NCBI GenBank assembly: GCA_021186555.1
Contig: JAJKFL010000008.1
Span: 20,019,936 to 20,083,935 of the forward strand
Origin: Reticulitermes speratus
Lineage: Eukaryota > Arthropoda > Insecta > Blattodea > Rhinotermitidae
Direction: 5' to 3'
DNA length: 64,000 nt
The notes below the pieces were generated by a model, which saw only the letters and a list, made by a program, of their open reading frames with translations, was not told where the DNA came from and did no database searches. This document shows, in pieces, positions 46,982 to 58,161 of the stretch. How positions within the stretch are numbered: the first letter of the stretch is position 1; every line of letters starts with the position of its first letter. A program made the translations under genes and the position numbers.

Positions 46982-47890
46982 GTGAAATGATTATTTCAAT
47001 AATTTAATACTTTGACATAGCCTCACTGGGATGTGCAGTGTCCATTACCATTTTGGGAAGTCAACTGGGCCACTCTGGATCATGTTTGGAAGCCAACAGG
47101 AAACTCTGGTGGTAGATCACAAAACTCATCTGTGCCCTGTCGACTAAAGTGCAGAGTAGGCCATTCTTGTGTAGCAGTGAGATAAAGGAGCCATAGTCTG
47201 TGTAGCTTGGCTGGGGCATCTGTTGCCAGTTCCTATCCTGCTGCAAGCAATTCAGCTACTGCTGACCAGGCACAGTGTTTTTGTCTTCTTGGAAGTGACT
47301 GGGGTGTGTGCCTGGTGTGATGGCCTGGCTTGTGCACCTGTATGAAAGGCTTGTAGCAGCTCATTGCATAGGGAACCAAACTTTTCAATTAGCTCTTGCT
47401 GAAGGTGCTCGGTGGGGTCCATGGTACGATCATGCCGAGGCTTTTGGTTGATGATTTGGATGTTGCTCAAGTCTGTAGTTTCTGGCAAGGAGTTCCAGTG
47501 GCCACCATGGGACTGAATCAGCAGAGGATTTTAAATTTTCCTGTGGAGGAGGGAATGCAGGTGAACAATCTGGGACAGACTCTACCATACATAAAAAGAT
47601 TCTATACATATGTGATAGGATATAGTGTACAATACTAAGAGGTCACTGGTATGATGGTCTGAATGTGCATTCCCAGACTGAGGGTACAAGTGATGGCACA
47701 AAGGATAACTTCTACGAGGAACTGGGCAGGTATTTAGACAGGTTAAGTAGCCTAAAATAAATGCTAGAACGTGCCCTGTAATCCAATGTTCATTAGAAAA
47801 TTTGTTTCAATATCTTACATATAATCTTATAATATCAGCTGTAACATTAGTTAACAGATAAATGTAATTAATAAATTCATCTTATTTCAG
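46982..47890. other. Cda5 intron with unassigned old element
   Basis: On the minus strand, 47061-47488 has two frames (MDPTEHLQQELIEKFGSLCN and SFVIYHQSFLLASKHDPEWP) that look like a decayed transposon protein. I cannot name the family. Confidence 0.45.
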
Positions 47891-47977
47891 TCGTTCCCGA
47901 CCCACTCTAAAACCATCAACTGCTATTGTATCCAAAGCCCAGGAATTTGTTGATATATACAAATATCCACCCAGGAG
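47891..47977 (+). CDS. Cda5: Cda5 exon: linker before the catalytic domain
   Basis: Acceptor CATCTTATTTCAG, donor AGGAG|GTAAGT (strong); 87 bases, phase 2 in and out. It encodes RSRPTLKPSTAIVSKAQEFV then DIYKYPPR. The sequence shifts from S/T-rich linker to a more ordered, hydrophobic style close to the start of the deacetylase domain. Confidence 0.85.
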
Positions 47978-49125
47978 GTAAGTGAAGCATTAATGACCGG
48001 GTCTATAAATAAGTCCAAATTAAATAATAAGTGCTCATTATTCATATTACGTCATATTTTTAAGTTATTAAGTAGAATATATAGTGTCATTTAACACATC
48101 TTTATGACTATTTTGGAAAAACTTTATAACCACATTATTCTACATTGCATATTATATAGGAAAGAATAGGTTTAATACATCCTCATTTCTTATACATATT
48201 TTTACATCGTTCAGTTTTTTGTAAATGCTGGATTGTGTTCATATTGCTACTATTATTTTAAAATCAAATATTTTATTATAAATAGTATTTGAACTGATAC
48301 ACAATGTGTCATTCACTGAAACTGGAACAGTTGACCAGTAGCACGATCTGTGTCACCAATGGAACAGTTGACTAGTAAGAGAATGTGTCCCTACTGGAAC
48401 CATTAACCAGTAACAGGATCTGTGTCCCCATTAACCAGTAAGAGGATCGGTGTCCCCACTGGAACAGTTAACCAGTAACAGGATCTGTGTCCCCACTCAA
48501 ACAGTTAACCAGTAAGAGGATGTGTCCCTGCTGGAACAGTTAACCAGGAACAGGATCTGTGTCCCCACTGGAACAGTTAACCAGTAACATGATCTATGTC
48601 CCCACCGGAAGAGTTAACCAGCAAGAGGATCTGTGTCCCCACTGAAACAGTTCAGTAACATGATATGTGTGACCAATGGAACAGTTTACTAGTAACAGAC
48701 TGTGTTCCTACTGGAACTATTGAGAAGTAGCAGGATCTGTTCCCCAATTGAAACAGTTAACTACTAACAGGTTTTACCAGTTTGAATTTATCAAACATTT
48801 CTCACCATACTATCCCATTTAGTGTAAGATTATGTAGAATAACAAATGATTTTTCAGACTTACATAATTTTAAATTCTTTTCCAGGCAGTCTGATATGAA
48901 ACAGAACTTTAAGATTTCTGTCTTATCAGATGTGATGCTGTGTAGCCTGACAGCTAATTACTAATTATTTGGTGGAACTTGCTACCTCCATTTTCAGGAC
49001 AGAAGATGCAGGCAGTAGATACATATAATCTCTTAAATGTAAAACATGTTAAAATTGGGGCAAAAATGTGCCAAAAATATAGCTATAGTTTAAATTTGTC
49101 TACAATTAGTTACTTGTTTTGGCAG
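47978..49125. other. Cda5 intron with 37-bp array
   Basis: The tandem array at 48315-48775 takes up about 40% of the intron; the rest is AT-rich. Confidence 0.8.
48315..48775. repeat. About 37-bp degenerate tandem array
   Basis: A unit like GGAACAGTTAACCAGTAACA followed by GGATCTGTGTCCCCACT repeats about 12 times, with small deletions and changes in most units. It lies in the intron between exons 47891 and 49126. Divergence between units shows it is older than the 61-bp array. Confidence 0.9.
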
Positions 49126-49232
49126 GCCTGATCCTGTATACCCAACACCGCAGGTAGACAAAACAGCTGCTAAGTGTCGTAAAGATGTATGTCTTCTCCC
49201 TGACTGTTACTGTGGAGGAAAAGATATACCAG
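49126..49232 (+). CDS. Cda5: Cda5 exon: start of deacetylase region
   Basis: Acceptor TTGTTTTGGCAG, donor CCAG|GTAAAG; phase 2 in, phase 1 out. It encodes PDPVYPTPQVDKTAAKCRKD, then VCLLPDCYCGGKDIPG. The cysteine-rich C-x4-C-L-x-P-D-C-x-C pattern is the conserved opening of insect chitin deacetylase domains, just before the first catalytic strand. The phase-1 exit matches both alternative exons downstream. Confidence 0.92.
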
Positions 49233-50172
49233 GTAAAGTGCTGACATCTTGTGTGATACCTAAGAACCATGCCCTCTCTACAACAATGCCTGTACTGAAA
49301 CACCCTTCTTCAGTAACTCTAAATAAACAACAAATCAAGCCATGATAAATTAACTTTCTTCATATTCCCTATACAAAATCTTTCTTGGGTCAATCTCTTC
49401 TTTCAATATCAGTCAGACATATTCTCTTTTGTACTTTGCTTTCTAATTTTATACTGCTGGATACATTCTTTGAACTGTTGTGTTACTGCTCCAATGACAA
49501 TGCATGAAGTAAAATTTATAATGAAGCAAAAGTTATTTAAAGGAAATATAATACTGACAGGAAAACTCCATACTGAGCACTGCTGTAACTTGTTCTTCAG
49601 TCTGAACTGTAAATAAATCAGACTCAAAGTATGAACAAAAATATTTTTCTTGGAATTATTTAAAATTACATTTAATAATTAAATAAGAAAAACTGACATT
49701 TCAATAAAAATTTAAATTAATATAAACAATAAAAATGACTAGTAGTTAATTTTATAGACTTTTTCCATCATCTAATATATTCATGATGGAAGAAGTCCAC
49801 AAAATTAATAAACACAGTCCTGATATACCATTGTCAGAACCTTACATCATAATAAAAATAATAATAACAATGGCAAAATTAAGGTTAATTTTCGATGGAC
49901 TGTGCGACTCAAATTTCTCAGAAAAGTACTTGCAGTCAAATAGAACCTAATCTAGTTAAACCCTTCATGATTTCTTTCCCACTGACCAAGAATTTCACCA
50001 TATTATTATTTGTCATAAGACATTCTTGTTTTCCAGATGAAGAGCACATGTAACACAAACTTGTATTAATTGTTCCAACTCCCACATTTAATCAGATGTA
50101 AATATCGGTACCCCAGGTTCACTGAAACTGAACCTCTAAATATGAATACCTAACATGTAAGTCATGATTCAG
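49233..50172. other. Cda5 intron, nothing seen
   Basis: AT-rich intron before the first alternative exon. No third copy of the alternative exon is present. Confidence 0.75.
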
Positions 50173-50398
50173 GCGACCTGCCAGCCGAAGAAGTTCCCCA
50201 AATAGTGCTGCTTACTTTTGACGATGCTATCAACGATCTCAACAAAGGGCTGTATCACGACATATTTGAGAAGGGGCGCATTAATCCAAATGGATGCCCT
50301 ATTACGGCCACATTCTATGTGTCACATGAGTGGACGGACTACAGCCAGGTGCAGAACCTCTACTCAGATGGTCATGAGATGGCGTCACACTCCATCTC
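50173..50398 (+). CDS. Cda5: Cda5 alternative deacetylase exon, version a
   Basis: Acceptor CATGATTCAG, donor TCTC|GTAAGT; 226 bases, phase 1 in, phase 2 out. It encodes catalytic motif 1, TFDDAIND (TFDDA at 50214-50228), and leads into motif 2 with HEMASHSIS. The first metal-binding histidine (50388-50390) is here; its partner histidine is the first full codon of the exon at 57119. It is a 76-residue paralogue of the exon at 53671 (60 of 76 residues identical). Joining both would shift the frame by one base. CDA2 and CDA5 genes of other insects are known for such exon pairs. Confidence 0.93.
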
Positions 50399-53300
50399 GT
50401 AAGTCTGTGCACGTGTCATCTGCTGTCGCCGAGAAGACATGTTTTCATTTCCACTTTGTACAAAATATGAGGTTTAACATTTAAGCAACTGGATTTATTC
50501 TGTAAAAAGTAACATACTACCGGCAACATTTGTTGTCATCATCTTCTTACTTTAACCATGTTTTCCTTGTCTCTGGCTTTTGTGGGTAAGATTTTTTAAA
50601 AGTCCTATCAGTACAGTTATCACAGTGCTCTAAATGGCTAAAATTATTTACAATAGCATCCCTTCAAATACATTTTAATATCAGGAACACGGAAAAGTCT
50701 TGCAAGACTAGTGGAGAAGTATGGTTAATGTTCCAACATCGGTATTCAAGAATTGGTCAGAAAATTACTTTACAAAAATGCTATGTGGGAACACACATTA
50801 TAGTTATAAAAATCCCTATATCTGATTATGTGCTTACTGATAAATTTGCTGTAATAAACAATCCGAAACTTGAAGCCAGAAAGCTTGATGTTTAATGGTT
50901 TTAGAGGAACAAATTCATAACAAATAATTCCTTTGACAACAAGAAAGCAGATCAACATTTTTTACCTTTAATTTTGACATACACAGTTCCACTGAAAATA
51001 ATAACGTTTACATTTTTTTTCAGAACTCTTGTTCTTTTAACAATCTGTTAAAATTTATAAGCAAATGTCTTTTCTCCTTATATTCTTGCAATCAAAGTAA
51101 TATACCATGAAACACTGCAACCACAAAACAAACTGAATTCCAGGGACCGTTCAATACAAAACTACTGAAACGTGGTAATGTGACCCAATATGCACCAACT
51201 TAGCAGTGTTGCCAGTTGCTGCACAATAATTCCAGTCCAGTTACTTAATTGTCAAGCTTCGTAAATGGCTATTTTTCTAGCCAATATTTCTTTACATCAT
51301 TTAAACACAAAAAGTATAGCTCTCTCTCTTATGCAGTATCAAACAGTCTTAATTTGTATATAAATCGCAGATTTCTTGATGAGGAAATGATGCAATTAAT
51401 GGGGTACCATGTGCGAGAACCAACCTCGTTTGCTTGTCGCCTAATACCACTGTCCTGTAAGAAGGATATGAGTATTGTGCCACTCCACCATAGGGCTGTT
51501 CAGAGACTCTACAAATGAGCACCGCTCAGAAATAAGAAGAGTGGGAAAACATTGGATATACTGAAATAAAATCTTATCAAAGAGTTAAAAGTCACACATT
51601 TTACAAACACAAATTTGCATCAAATACTTCTTTCATTATTGACTGAAATGTTTTTCAATTTAGTGTACAGCTAAACTAAGAACATAAAATTCAAGTCTGT
51701 CTAACAAAGTGCCAACCTAAGTGTCCATTAAACTGTAAGAAAGTTTGATTGATAAATGTGTGATGAAATTTTGCTGCAAAAAGAAAACATGACAATATGT
51801 TGCAAGGCATTCCCCATCCCCACCTCTTTCCTCTTTTTACCGTATTATTTGTTGAATATTGTACTCACATAAGTCAATATACCTTGCTTGGTAAAACTAC
51901 AAACTGGGTGACCAGAGTTCAGTTATTGACAAGGGAAAGGATCTTATCCATTACATTCAGAGTGGCTCTGCTGGCAACAGAACCTCTTGTCCAGCAGGGT
52001 AAAACAGTTGCAGTGCGAAGCTGACCACCCATGTCCACTAGTGCCAAGATTAAGAATTTTGTAGATAACTCCACTCCCCCATACAATTTCCCAGCACTTG
52101 GCAATGGCATCACCAAAAATTAAATACATTCATATATTTCACACTGTTATCACGAGCATTTCTATGAATCAAAATTAAATAAATAGACCAACAAATGCAC
52201 TATTTAACTACTTTAATGTAGTGTCCTTCTTAAATCACCCTTTAATAATAAATACTTTAATAAATAAATAAATAATAAAAAAAATTTTTAATAATACTGA
52301 GACCCCCGAAGATGGACCTAGGTCCGAAACACGTGTAGGGTGATTTAAGAAGGACACTACATTAAAGTAGTTAAATAGTGCATTTGTTGGTCTATTTATT
52401 TAATTTTACATTCACATATATATGGCATAATTACATACACAATTTGTGTGTCTTATACACTTATTCTGCACTGCTATTACTTATGTACACACATGTATAT
52501 ATTATATCTAGTTACAGCGCCTCATATTATAGCCTTGAAATGAATGGGAACTTTTTTATTTACCAAATGTTCACCTAAACGACTTCAAATGAACCTGTCC
52601 CTCTTACAGAATGATGAGGTAGTGTAGAGTTTATACTGTGTCACAAAACGTTCGTAACAATCTGATGAGTACACAAATTGAAAGAGGCAGCAAAAGACAT
52701 AGAGTGTCAAAACAATTATTCATTTTACATAAAAATCCAACTTAACCCCTGGCTGCATCATTCACTTGCACTGTAACTCAACAATGGCATTATAATGCTT
52801 AAGCCTCTAAATGACTGGCCTAGTGAGAGACAGAGCTATACAAACAGGTGCTGGAACTGCAGAGACAGTGGCTGCTACCAGGAAGACCATGCCTTCACCG
52901 CTTGTTACATGTGCTGACTAAACAGCTTCGTGATCAGGCAAATAACATGCTTTGCATCTTGTCTCTTTTCCCCCCAACCATCCATCAATCACATAATATT
53001 CCTCTACCACACTTCATAATGCTAATGCACATTTTCCCTTCATTTTTCTCACATCTGAAATTTGCACGACATTTATATTTAATCTGGCAAGTAAAATTAC
53101 TTTAATTTCTTGTATATATGTTTAAATATATACTGTTTTTAACTTCAACGTGCTGTCCAACTATCAAAATCATTGCATGGCTATGCCAATTCGGCATCAT
53201 ATGTGTGCTATTATAATGGCTATAAATTGCATCTTTAAATGTGCTTCTTTCAAGTTACCTTTCATACTTCATTCACTCTGATGTGTTCTCATTATAATGT

Positions 53301-53670
53301 GTACTGCAATATGCACTATGTCTAACTCTTTGAGAAATTCTAATCATAATTATATTTGTTGATCTAAATGAAAAAATTTTCCCCATTACAAAAGTTACTG
53401 GTCCATGAATGTATCAAAATCTGATTGTTTTTATTAATCTCTGCCAATATTCCAACTGAATCTTAAATTAATCCAATACATACAACAAAAATCAATCATC
53501 AATATCAAAACAATGCACAATAACTTTATCAAAATTAACTCTTCAATATGTTTGAAAACAATGACATTAATACATTCCTCCTTTGAGTACTTAAAATAAC
53601 AAAACCTCAAAAACCCCCCACACTCCTATTTTCATCAATCTGCTGTCTCCCACTTCCTGGCCCATCACAG
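50399..53670. other. Intron between the alternative exons
   Basis: Main feature is the perfect inverted repeat at 52172-52406. A frame at 52848-53105 has no splice context. No further exon copy was found. Confidence 0.8.
52172..52406. repeat. Perfect 70-bp inverted repeat between alternative exons
   Basis: Arms 52172-52241 and 52337-52406 are exact complements (start AAATTAAATAAATAGACCAA). The 95-base spacer is AT-rich and contains GGTCCGAAACACGTGTAGGG next to the right arm, a CGAAACACGTGT block also seen near 11630. In RNA it would form a very stable hairpin. It lies in the intron between the two alternative deacetylase exons. Confidence 0.92.
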
Positions 53671-53896
53671 GTGGCTTTGCAGCAGAGGAGATCCCTCAAC
53701 TCGTTCTGCTAACATTTGATGACTCAGCAAATGATCTCAACAAAGGATTGTATTCAGATCTGTTTGAAAACGGACGAACAAACCCCAATGGCTGCCCCAT
53801 AGCAGCCACTTTCTACGTATCTCATGAGTGGACAGATTATAGCCACGTCCAGAACCTCTATGCATCTGGACATGAAATTGCATCACATTCCATCTC
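53671..53896 (+). CDS. Cda5: Cda5 alternative deacetylase exon, version b
   Basis: Acceptor GGCCCATCACAG, donor TCTC|GTAAGT; also 226 bases with phase 1 in and phase 2 out, so it can replace the exon at 50173. Motif 1 reads TFDDSAND and motif 2 begins HEIASHSIS, so the catalytic and metal-binding aspartates and the first histidine are kept. Changes from version a cluster before motif 1 (GGFAAEEIPQL), just after it, and at NLYASGH. Both copies look functional, so the choice probably tunes substrate or tissue use, not activity as such; that is inference. Confidence 0.93.
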
Positions 53897-55664
53897 GTAA
53901 GTCTCAGTTTCAACACAAAGTTGCAGTCACATGGAAACATTACATGGAAGTTAGTACAAAGACTATAGAACATATTGCTTAGCACATATGCAAGTTACCC
54001 TATATATTCAGTGTTCAAATCTTAAGTAATCACATATAAAATCAGATGGATGTGTTTTCCATCATACACGCTTGTTCACGTTTAAAAACAAAATATGCTT
54101 TTCTGCTTTAGAATTGATACAAAAGTACTGTATGACAAAGACTTATGTAGCCAACTGGAATTATTGGAAGAAACTGTAAAAAAAATAGTGTAAACTACAA
54201 AACCCTTAGCTGTAGTGTCTCCACTTATGATCCATTTCTGGAGTGAATGTACTCAAAGAATGAGAACAAATTTACTCAATATGATAGGATGTTGATAGGG
54301 AAGATTTGAAAATCATTTCACACGGACTCTTGACCCATCATGATGTCCTCGTCTTCCCCCCAGTTTCAAAGAATCTGAACTCCACAGGAGCTGCGAAATA
54401 ACAATCTGTGAAAAAATTCACGATGACACCAAGCAGTTTAAAGTCAGAGACATATGATATAAGATGCCAGTAGTTAACCAGCTATGACTATTATTTAAGA
54501 AATTAAATACCAAACACTTCAAAAAGAAGTTTGGATAATTATGTGTCAGTCACTGAATCATTTTCCTCTGCAATATTCGTTTCCACATCAATTAGCTGAT
54601 ACTGAGGTTAATTTAGTTCCCAGAAAATAAACACTTTTGGTTATCTTCATTTAACCTGCTTTGAATTATTTCATGTTCAGTTTGGTTGTAGTGACAAAAT
54701 GCCCCTGTATAAAATAAAACAATCCAGTGTCATATTTGGTTGGACGTATTGTTAAGAGTCTAGGACTGCATGGTGTTTTTACATATTTTCATGCACACTT
54801 TTCATGAAGTGCACACAATAAATGCACAGTTGGAGTTAAATCCATCTGTGTTTCTATCAATTTCATCTCTGAAAGTGCAGAATGGATTTTGATAAAATAT
54901 AGTAATGGGAATCTAAACCAAAATTATTAGGCAAATTTAATTTTGGTTCATACTCGTACATTCCTTTCTTTGCATGAAAATAAAATTGAACTTCAGCAGT
55001 TCTCTCAAAGGTGGCCGATCATGCAGAATGTTGATAAGTGGTGCAAAATACTGATCTCATAAAGATCTACAACATTTCTGTCAATTAGTTTTATATACAG
55101 TAAATACATATATGGGAGTAAATATAATTTCTGATTGTACAATTAATTAGCTTCAAAATCATATATTTATACATGCAATTAGTGAAAGTCAAAGCCAATA
55201 AAACATGCAAAAAAAGTATCTGTATCATATGACCCACTGGAAAACACTTTTCCATGCTTGTTCTTTCTGTTATGTGAACTGCTTCACAGGGTAACAGAAG
55301 AGATTATGTTTCATAAGGCCACAGTTAATTCTTAACCAGAAAATCAGGAGCCACTGTAACATGCTACACATGCTCTATGCACATAAACTGACAATATTAA
55401 AACAGTAATATTGAACTTCTAGGGACGCGTTTTCTCTGCCACAAGAACTATGAACCCTGTACTAGTTTAAACAGCAGGACAAGATGAAAACTGTACTTCC
55501 ATTAAACAGTTTTCTGTTAAACTGCTATGTTAACTACCTATTTCTATCAAACCTGGAATACTAATGTTCTATGCAAAATTCAAACGTTTTTTAAAGTTGA
55601 AGTTACTCTTTATGACTTCCTGATCTTTAAAGGCTCAAAAAAAGGTAACGTTCACCTTAGAACA

Positions 55665-55778
55665 GGTCATGAAGGACCCAGATGGGGAGGTATAGCTCTA
55701 CTGTCTTTAACCTCGGCGCTAGATGGGGGGTGGGTGGTCAACGCTACGCCCCAGCCGCTTTACCCCCGGGAAGATTAA
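55665..55778 (-). mobile_element. SINE family B fragment
   Basis: Reverse complement has GGGGGTAAAGCGGCTGGGGC and GTTGACCACCCACC, corresponding to the 3' half of the copy at 6186-6420. The tRNA-like head is missing. Confidence 0.5.
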
Positions 55779-56112
55779 AAGATCAAACATGAAGAATTTC
55801 AGTTGCACTACAGGCTGTACACAGATTACTGATGTGTCATCTACCACTTCATGCACCATGCCACTGAATGACCGATTTACTGATGCAATAATAAATGCTT
55901 GGCTTGCATTTCTGTCACTGCCTTGCTACCACATTAAACAGCATGACATTTCTCCTTGGTGTTAACATGTTCAATCTACAGCAAGACTTGCTTTTATATT
56001 TATCATTGTCATCATAATCATCATGGCTAAAATAAGGCATAAAAAAGTTAAACAAGCCCTGTGCACCATGTAAACATTCCTATGCACACCATATTACTTC
56101 CTTTTCCCACTT

Positions 56113-56165
56113 ATACACACACACACCACACACACAAACACCCATATATATATATATAAAAAAAA
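56113..56165. repeat. (AC)n and (TA)n simple repeats
   Basis: Short AC-rich run followed by TATATATA and an A run. Confidence 0.7.
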
Positions 56166-57118
56166 AGTCATATGATAACACTTTACTGCTCATACGTAGG
56201 AATTATTTTGACAATGAAGTATAATTTGATGGGGATAATATCACAAAGTCAAACATAAAAAAGAAGAGTGCTACACAATTTGTTTGCAGAAAATGTTTCA
56301 GTATTATGGGTGGGACATATTTTCCATGACAAACCATTTTCACAAACCTAATCTAAATAATAAACGTATGATTCTGTATATAGAATTGTGGAAAACATGC
56401 ACATGATGCATTATGAAGTGACATGTATTCAGGTTGATACTACAGGCAACTCTCTATATACACACCTGTATTTTCAGGCTTCCACATTCACCATCTGAGT
56501 CATCTCCACCAAGCCCCATAAGGTTTATTGATTTTTAATTTGCATAATATCTAATATTTGTTTTTATTTATATTTGCTTCTTTTGTTCATGTATAATTAT
56601 TTACTGCCTTGAGTCTTAATAAGTGTGAAAAGTAAGTACATAAATATTTAATTTAATATTGAGGGTCAAAATCTTATGTTTTCAAGAATTCAACCCCTCT
56701 TATTACACACTATACATTTCCCATTTATAACGTGAGACCCCTGTACAAGCAACATTTCACTCTTATAAAACAAACACTTCCCTGCATTGTTTTAGACAAG
56801 ACAGTAAATGTTACATAACTGAGTACTTACTCAGGCTAATAGAGTAAAGGTTACGCACAGGTCGAAAGTGTGCATGAGTTGGTTTCCAAAGGGTTGTTAA
56901 TTCATTATAACCAAATGCATAGTCCTGCATAAAATTCAGGCAGAATAATCTGGACATATGACAAACATTTCACTATACCAACACACAAACATAATTTACA
57001 AAGAATATAAATACTTTTAGCCATATGAATATGTTTGAAGCCACCAGGTTTGGCTAAACAGTTTACCTGAAGCATATATACTTAATTAATATGTGTTATT
57101 TTTTAATCCATATAACAG

Positions 57119-57248
57119 GCACAGTTTTGGGGAACAATTCTCTCAAAAGAAGTGGACAAAGGAGATTGCTGGGCAACAAGAAATTCTTGCCGCTTATGGC
57201 GGTGTGCGCTTGGAGGACGTCAGGGGTATGAGGGCTCCATTCCTGGCT
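57119..57248 (+). CDS. Cda5: Cda5 exon: deacetylase motifs 2 (end) and 3
   Basis: Acceptor CCATATAACAG, donor GCT|GTAAGT; phase 2 in, phase 0 out. It encodes HSFGEQFSQKKWTKEIAGQQ, then EILAAYGGVRLEDVRGM and RAPFLA (57231-57248). The first histidine completes HSISH, the metal-binding motif 2; RAPFLA is motif 3 (R-x-P-x-L). Sequence and length match the family closely. It joins in phase to either alternative exon. Confidence 0.95.
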
Positions 57249-57999
57249 GTAAGTTAACTATTCAGATCTCCTTAAAACATATAATTCAGTACAATGCAAC
57301 CGCTATAGCCTATCACAGAAAAAGGTATAAACTTGCGGAGTCAAGAGGTGGCACGTTACATGAGGTAGTAAAAATACAGTGCAGTCTATTGATGTGGATT
57401 CTTCAAATCACATTATTACATGCTTTAAGTTTTCCAGTTATGTTATTCTGAACATGGTATTAGACATATTTTAATAACCTATCTTCAGTAGTTGTGTAAC
57501 AATAAAATTCCTGCATAGGAGATACCAATGATATAAAGAACACTCTAGTTTGTAGGAAAAGAAACATTAAGTTGAAAGATGTACTCCTGCACATACTTTA
57601 CATATATTATATTGTATTATTTGCAATTCTGCATGCCTCATTAGCCTTACACCCGTTTATTACAGATAAAAAATTATTATTACAAACCTGATTGTTCTAG
57701 GGACATCACTTGCCCTGCAGTCATAAATTATTTTTCTTTAAATTTTGTGAAACGTTGTCTACATCAGAATCTTTTATCCAGTTTATTTAAATTTTATGTA
57801 ACAGTAATTCTTTCTCAACCCCTTTATTATAGAAAATAGATTAAGTCAATTTCAACTGTGTGTAAAGCAGCAGCTATATTGGAGCATTATGAACCAAAAT
57901 TAATCTTCCTGGACAAGACTGAGCTACCACAGCTAAAATATTAAATATTTCAAACAGAAGTGGAATTCATAAAACGTTGCTTCCTTGTGTTTGAACCAG
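57249..57999. other. Cda5 intron, nothing seen
   Basis: AT-rich; no repeat or frame of interest. Confidence 0.75.
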
Positions 58000-58161
58000 A
58001 TTGGAGGCAACAAGATGTTCAAGATGCTGTACGACTCAAACTTAACCTACGATCATCAATGCCCATTTATGAGAATCGACCTCCCAGTTGGCCTTATACA
58101 TTGGACTACAAAATCTTTCACGACTGTATGATTCCACCTTGCCCTACACGTTCCTATCCAG
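58000..58161 (+). CDS. Cda5: Cda5 exon: conserved deacetylase core, with frame break
   Basis: Acceptor GTTTGAACCAG, donor CCAG|GTAACA. The frame entering in phase 0 reads IGGNKMFKMLYDSNLTYD, conserved in this family. At 58053 the reading must move by one base to continue as SSMPIYENRPPSWPYTLDY and then KIFHDCMIPPCPTRSYPG, equally conserved. The genome therefore lacks one base at a GAT/TCA join. After the shift the exit is phase 1, matching the exon at 60324. Either this is a consensus error or the allele is broken; the rest of the exon shows no decay. Confidence 0.92.

Larger units (their letters stand above)
53897..57118. other. Cda5 intron after the second alternative exon
   Basis: Contains a SINE fragment (55665-55778) and simple repeats (56113). 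No third alternative exon seen. Confidence 0.75.

Noticed and set aside
52848-53105. Possible third alternative exon between the pair
   Set aside because: No similarity to the deacetylase exons and no acceptor or donor in the needed phases.
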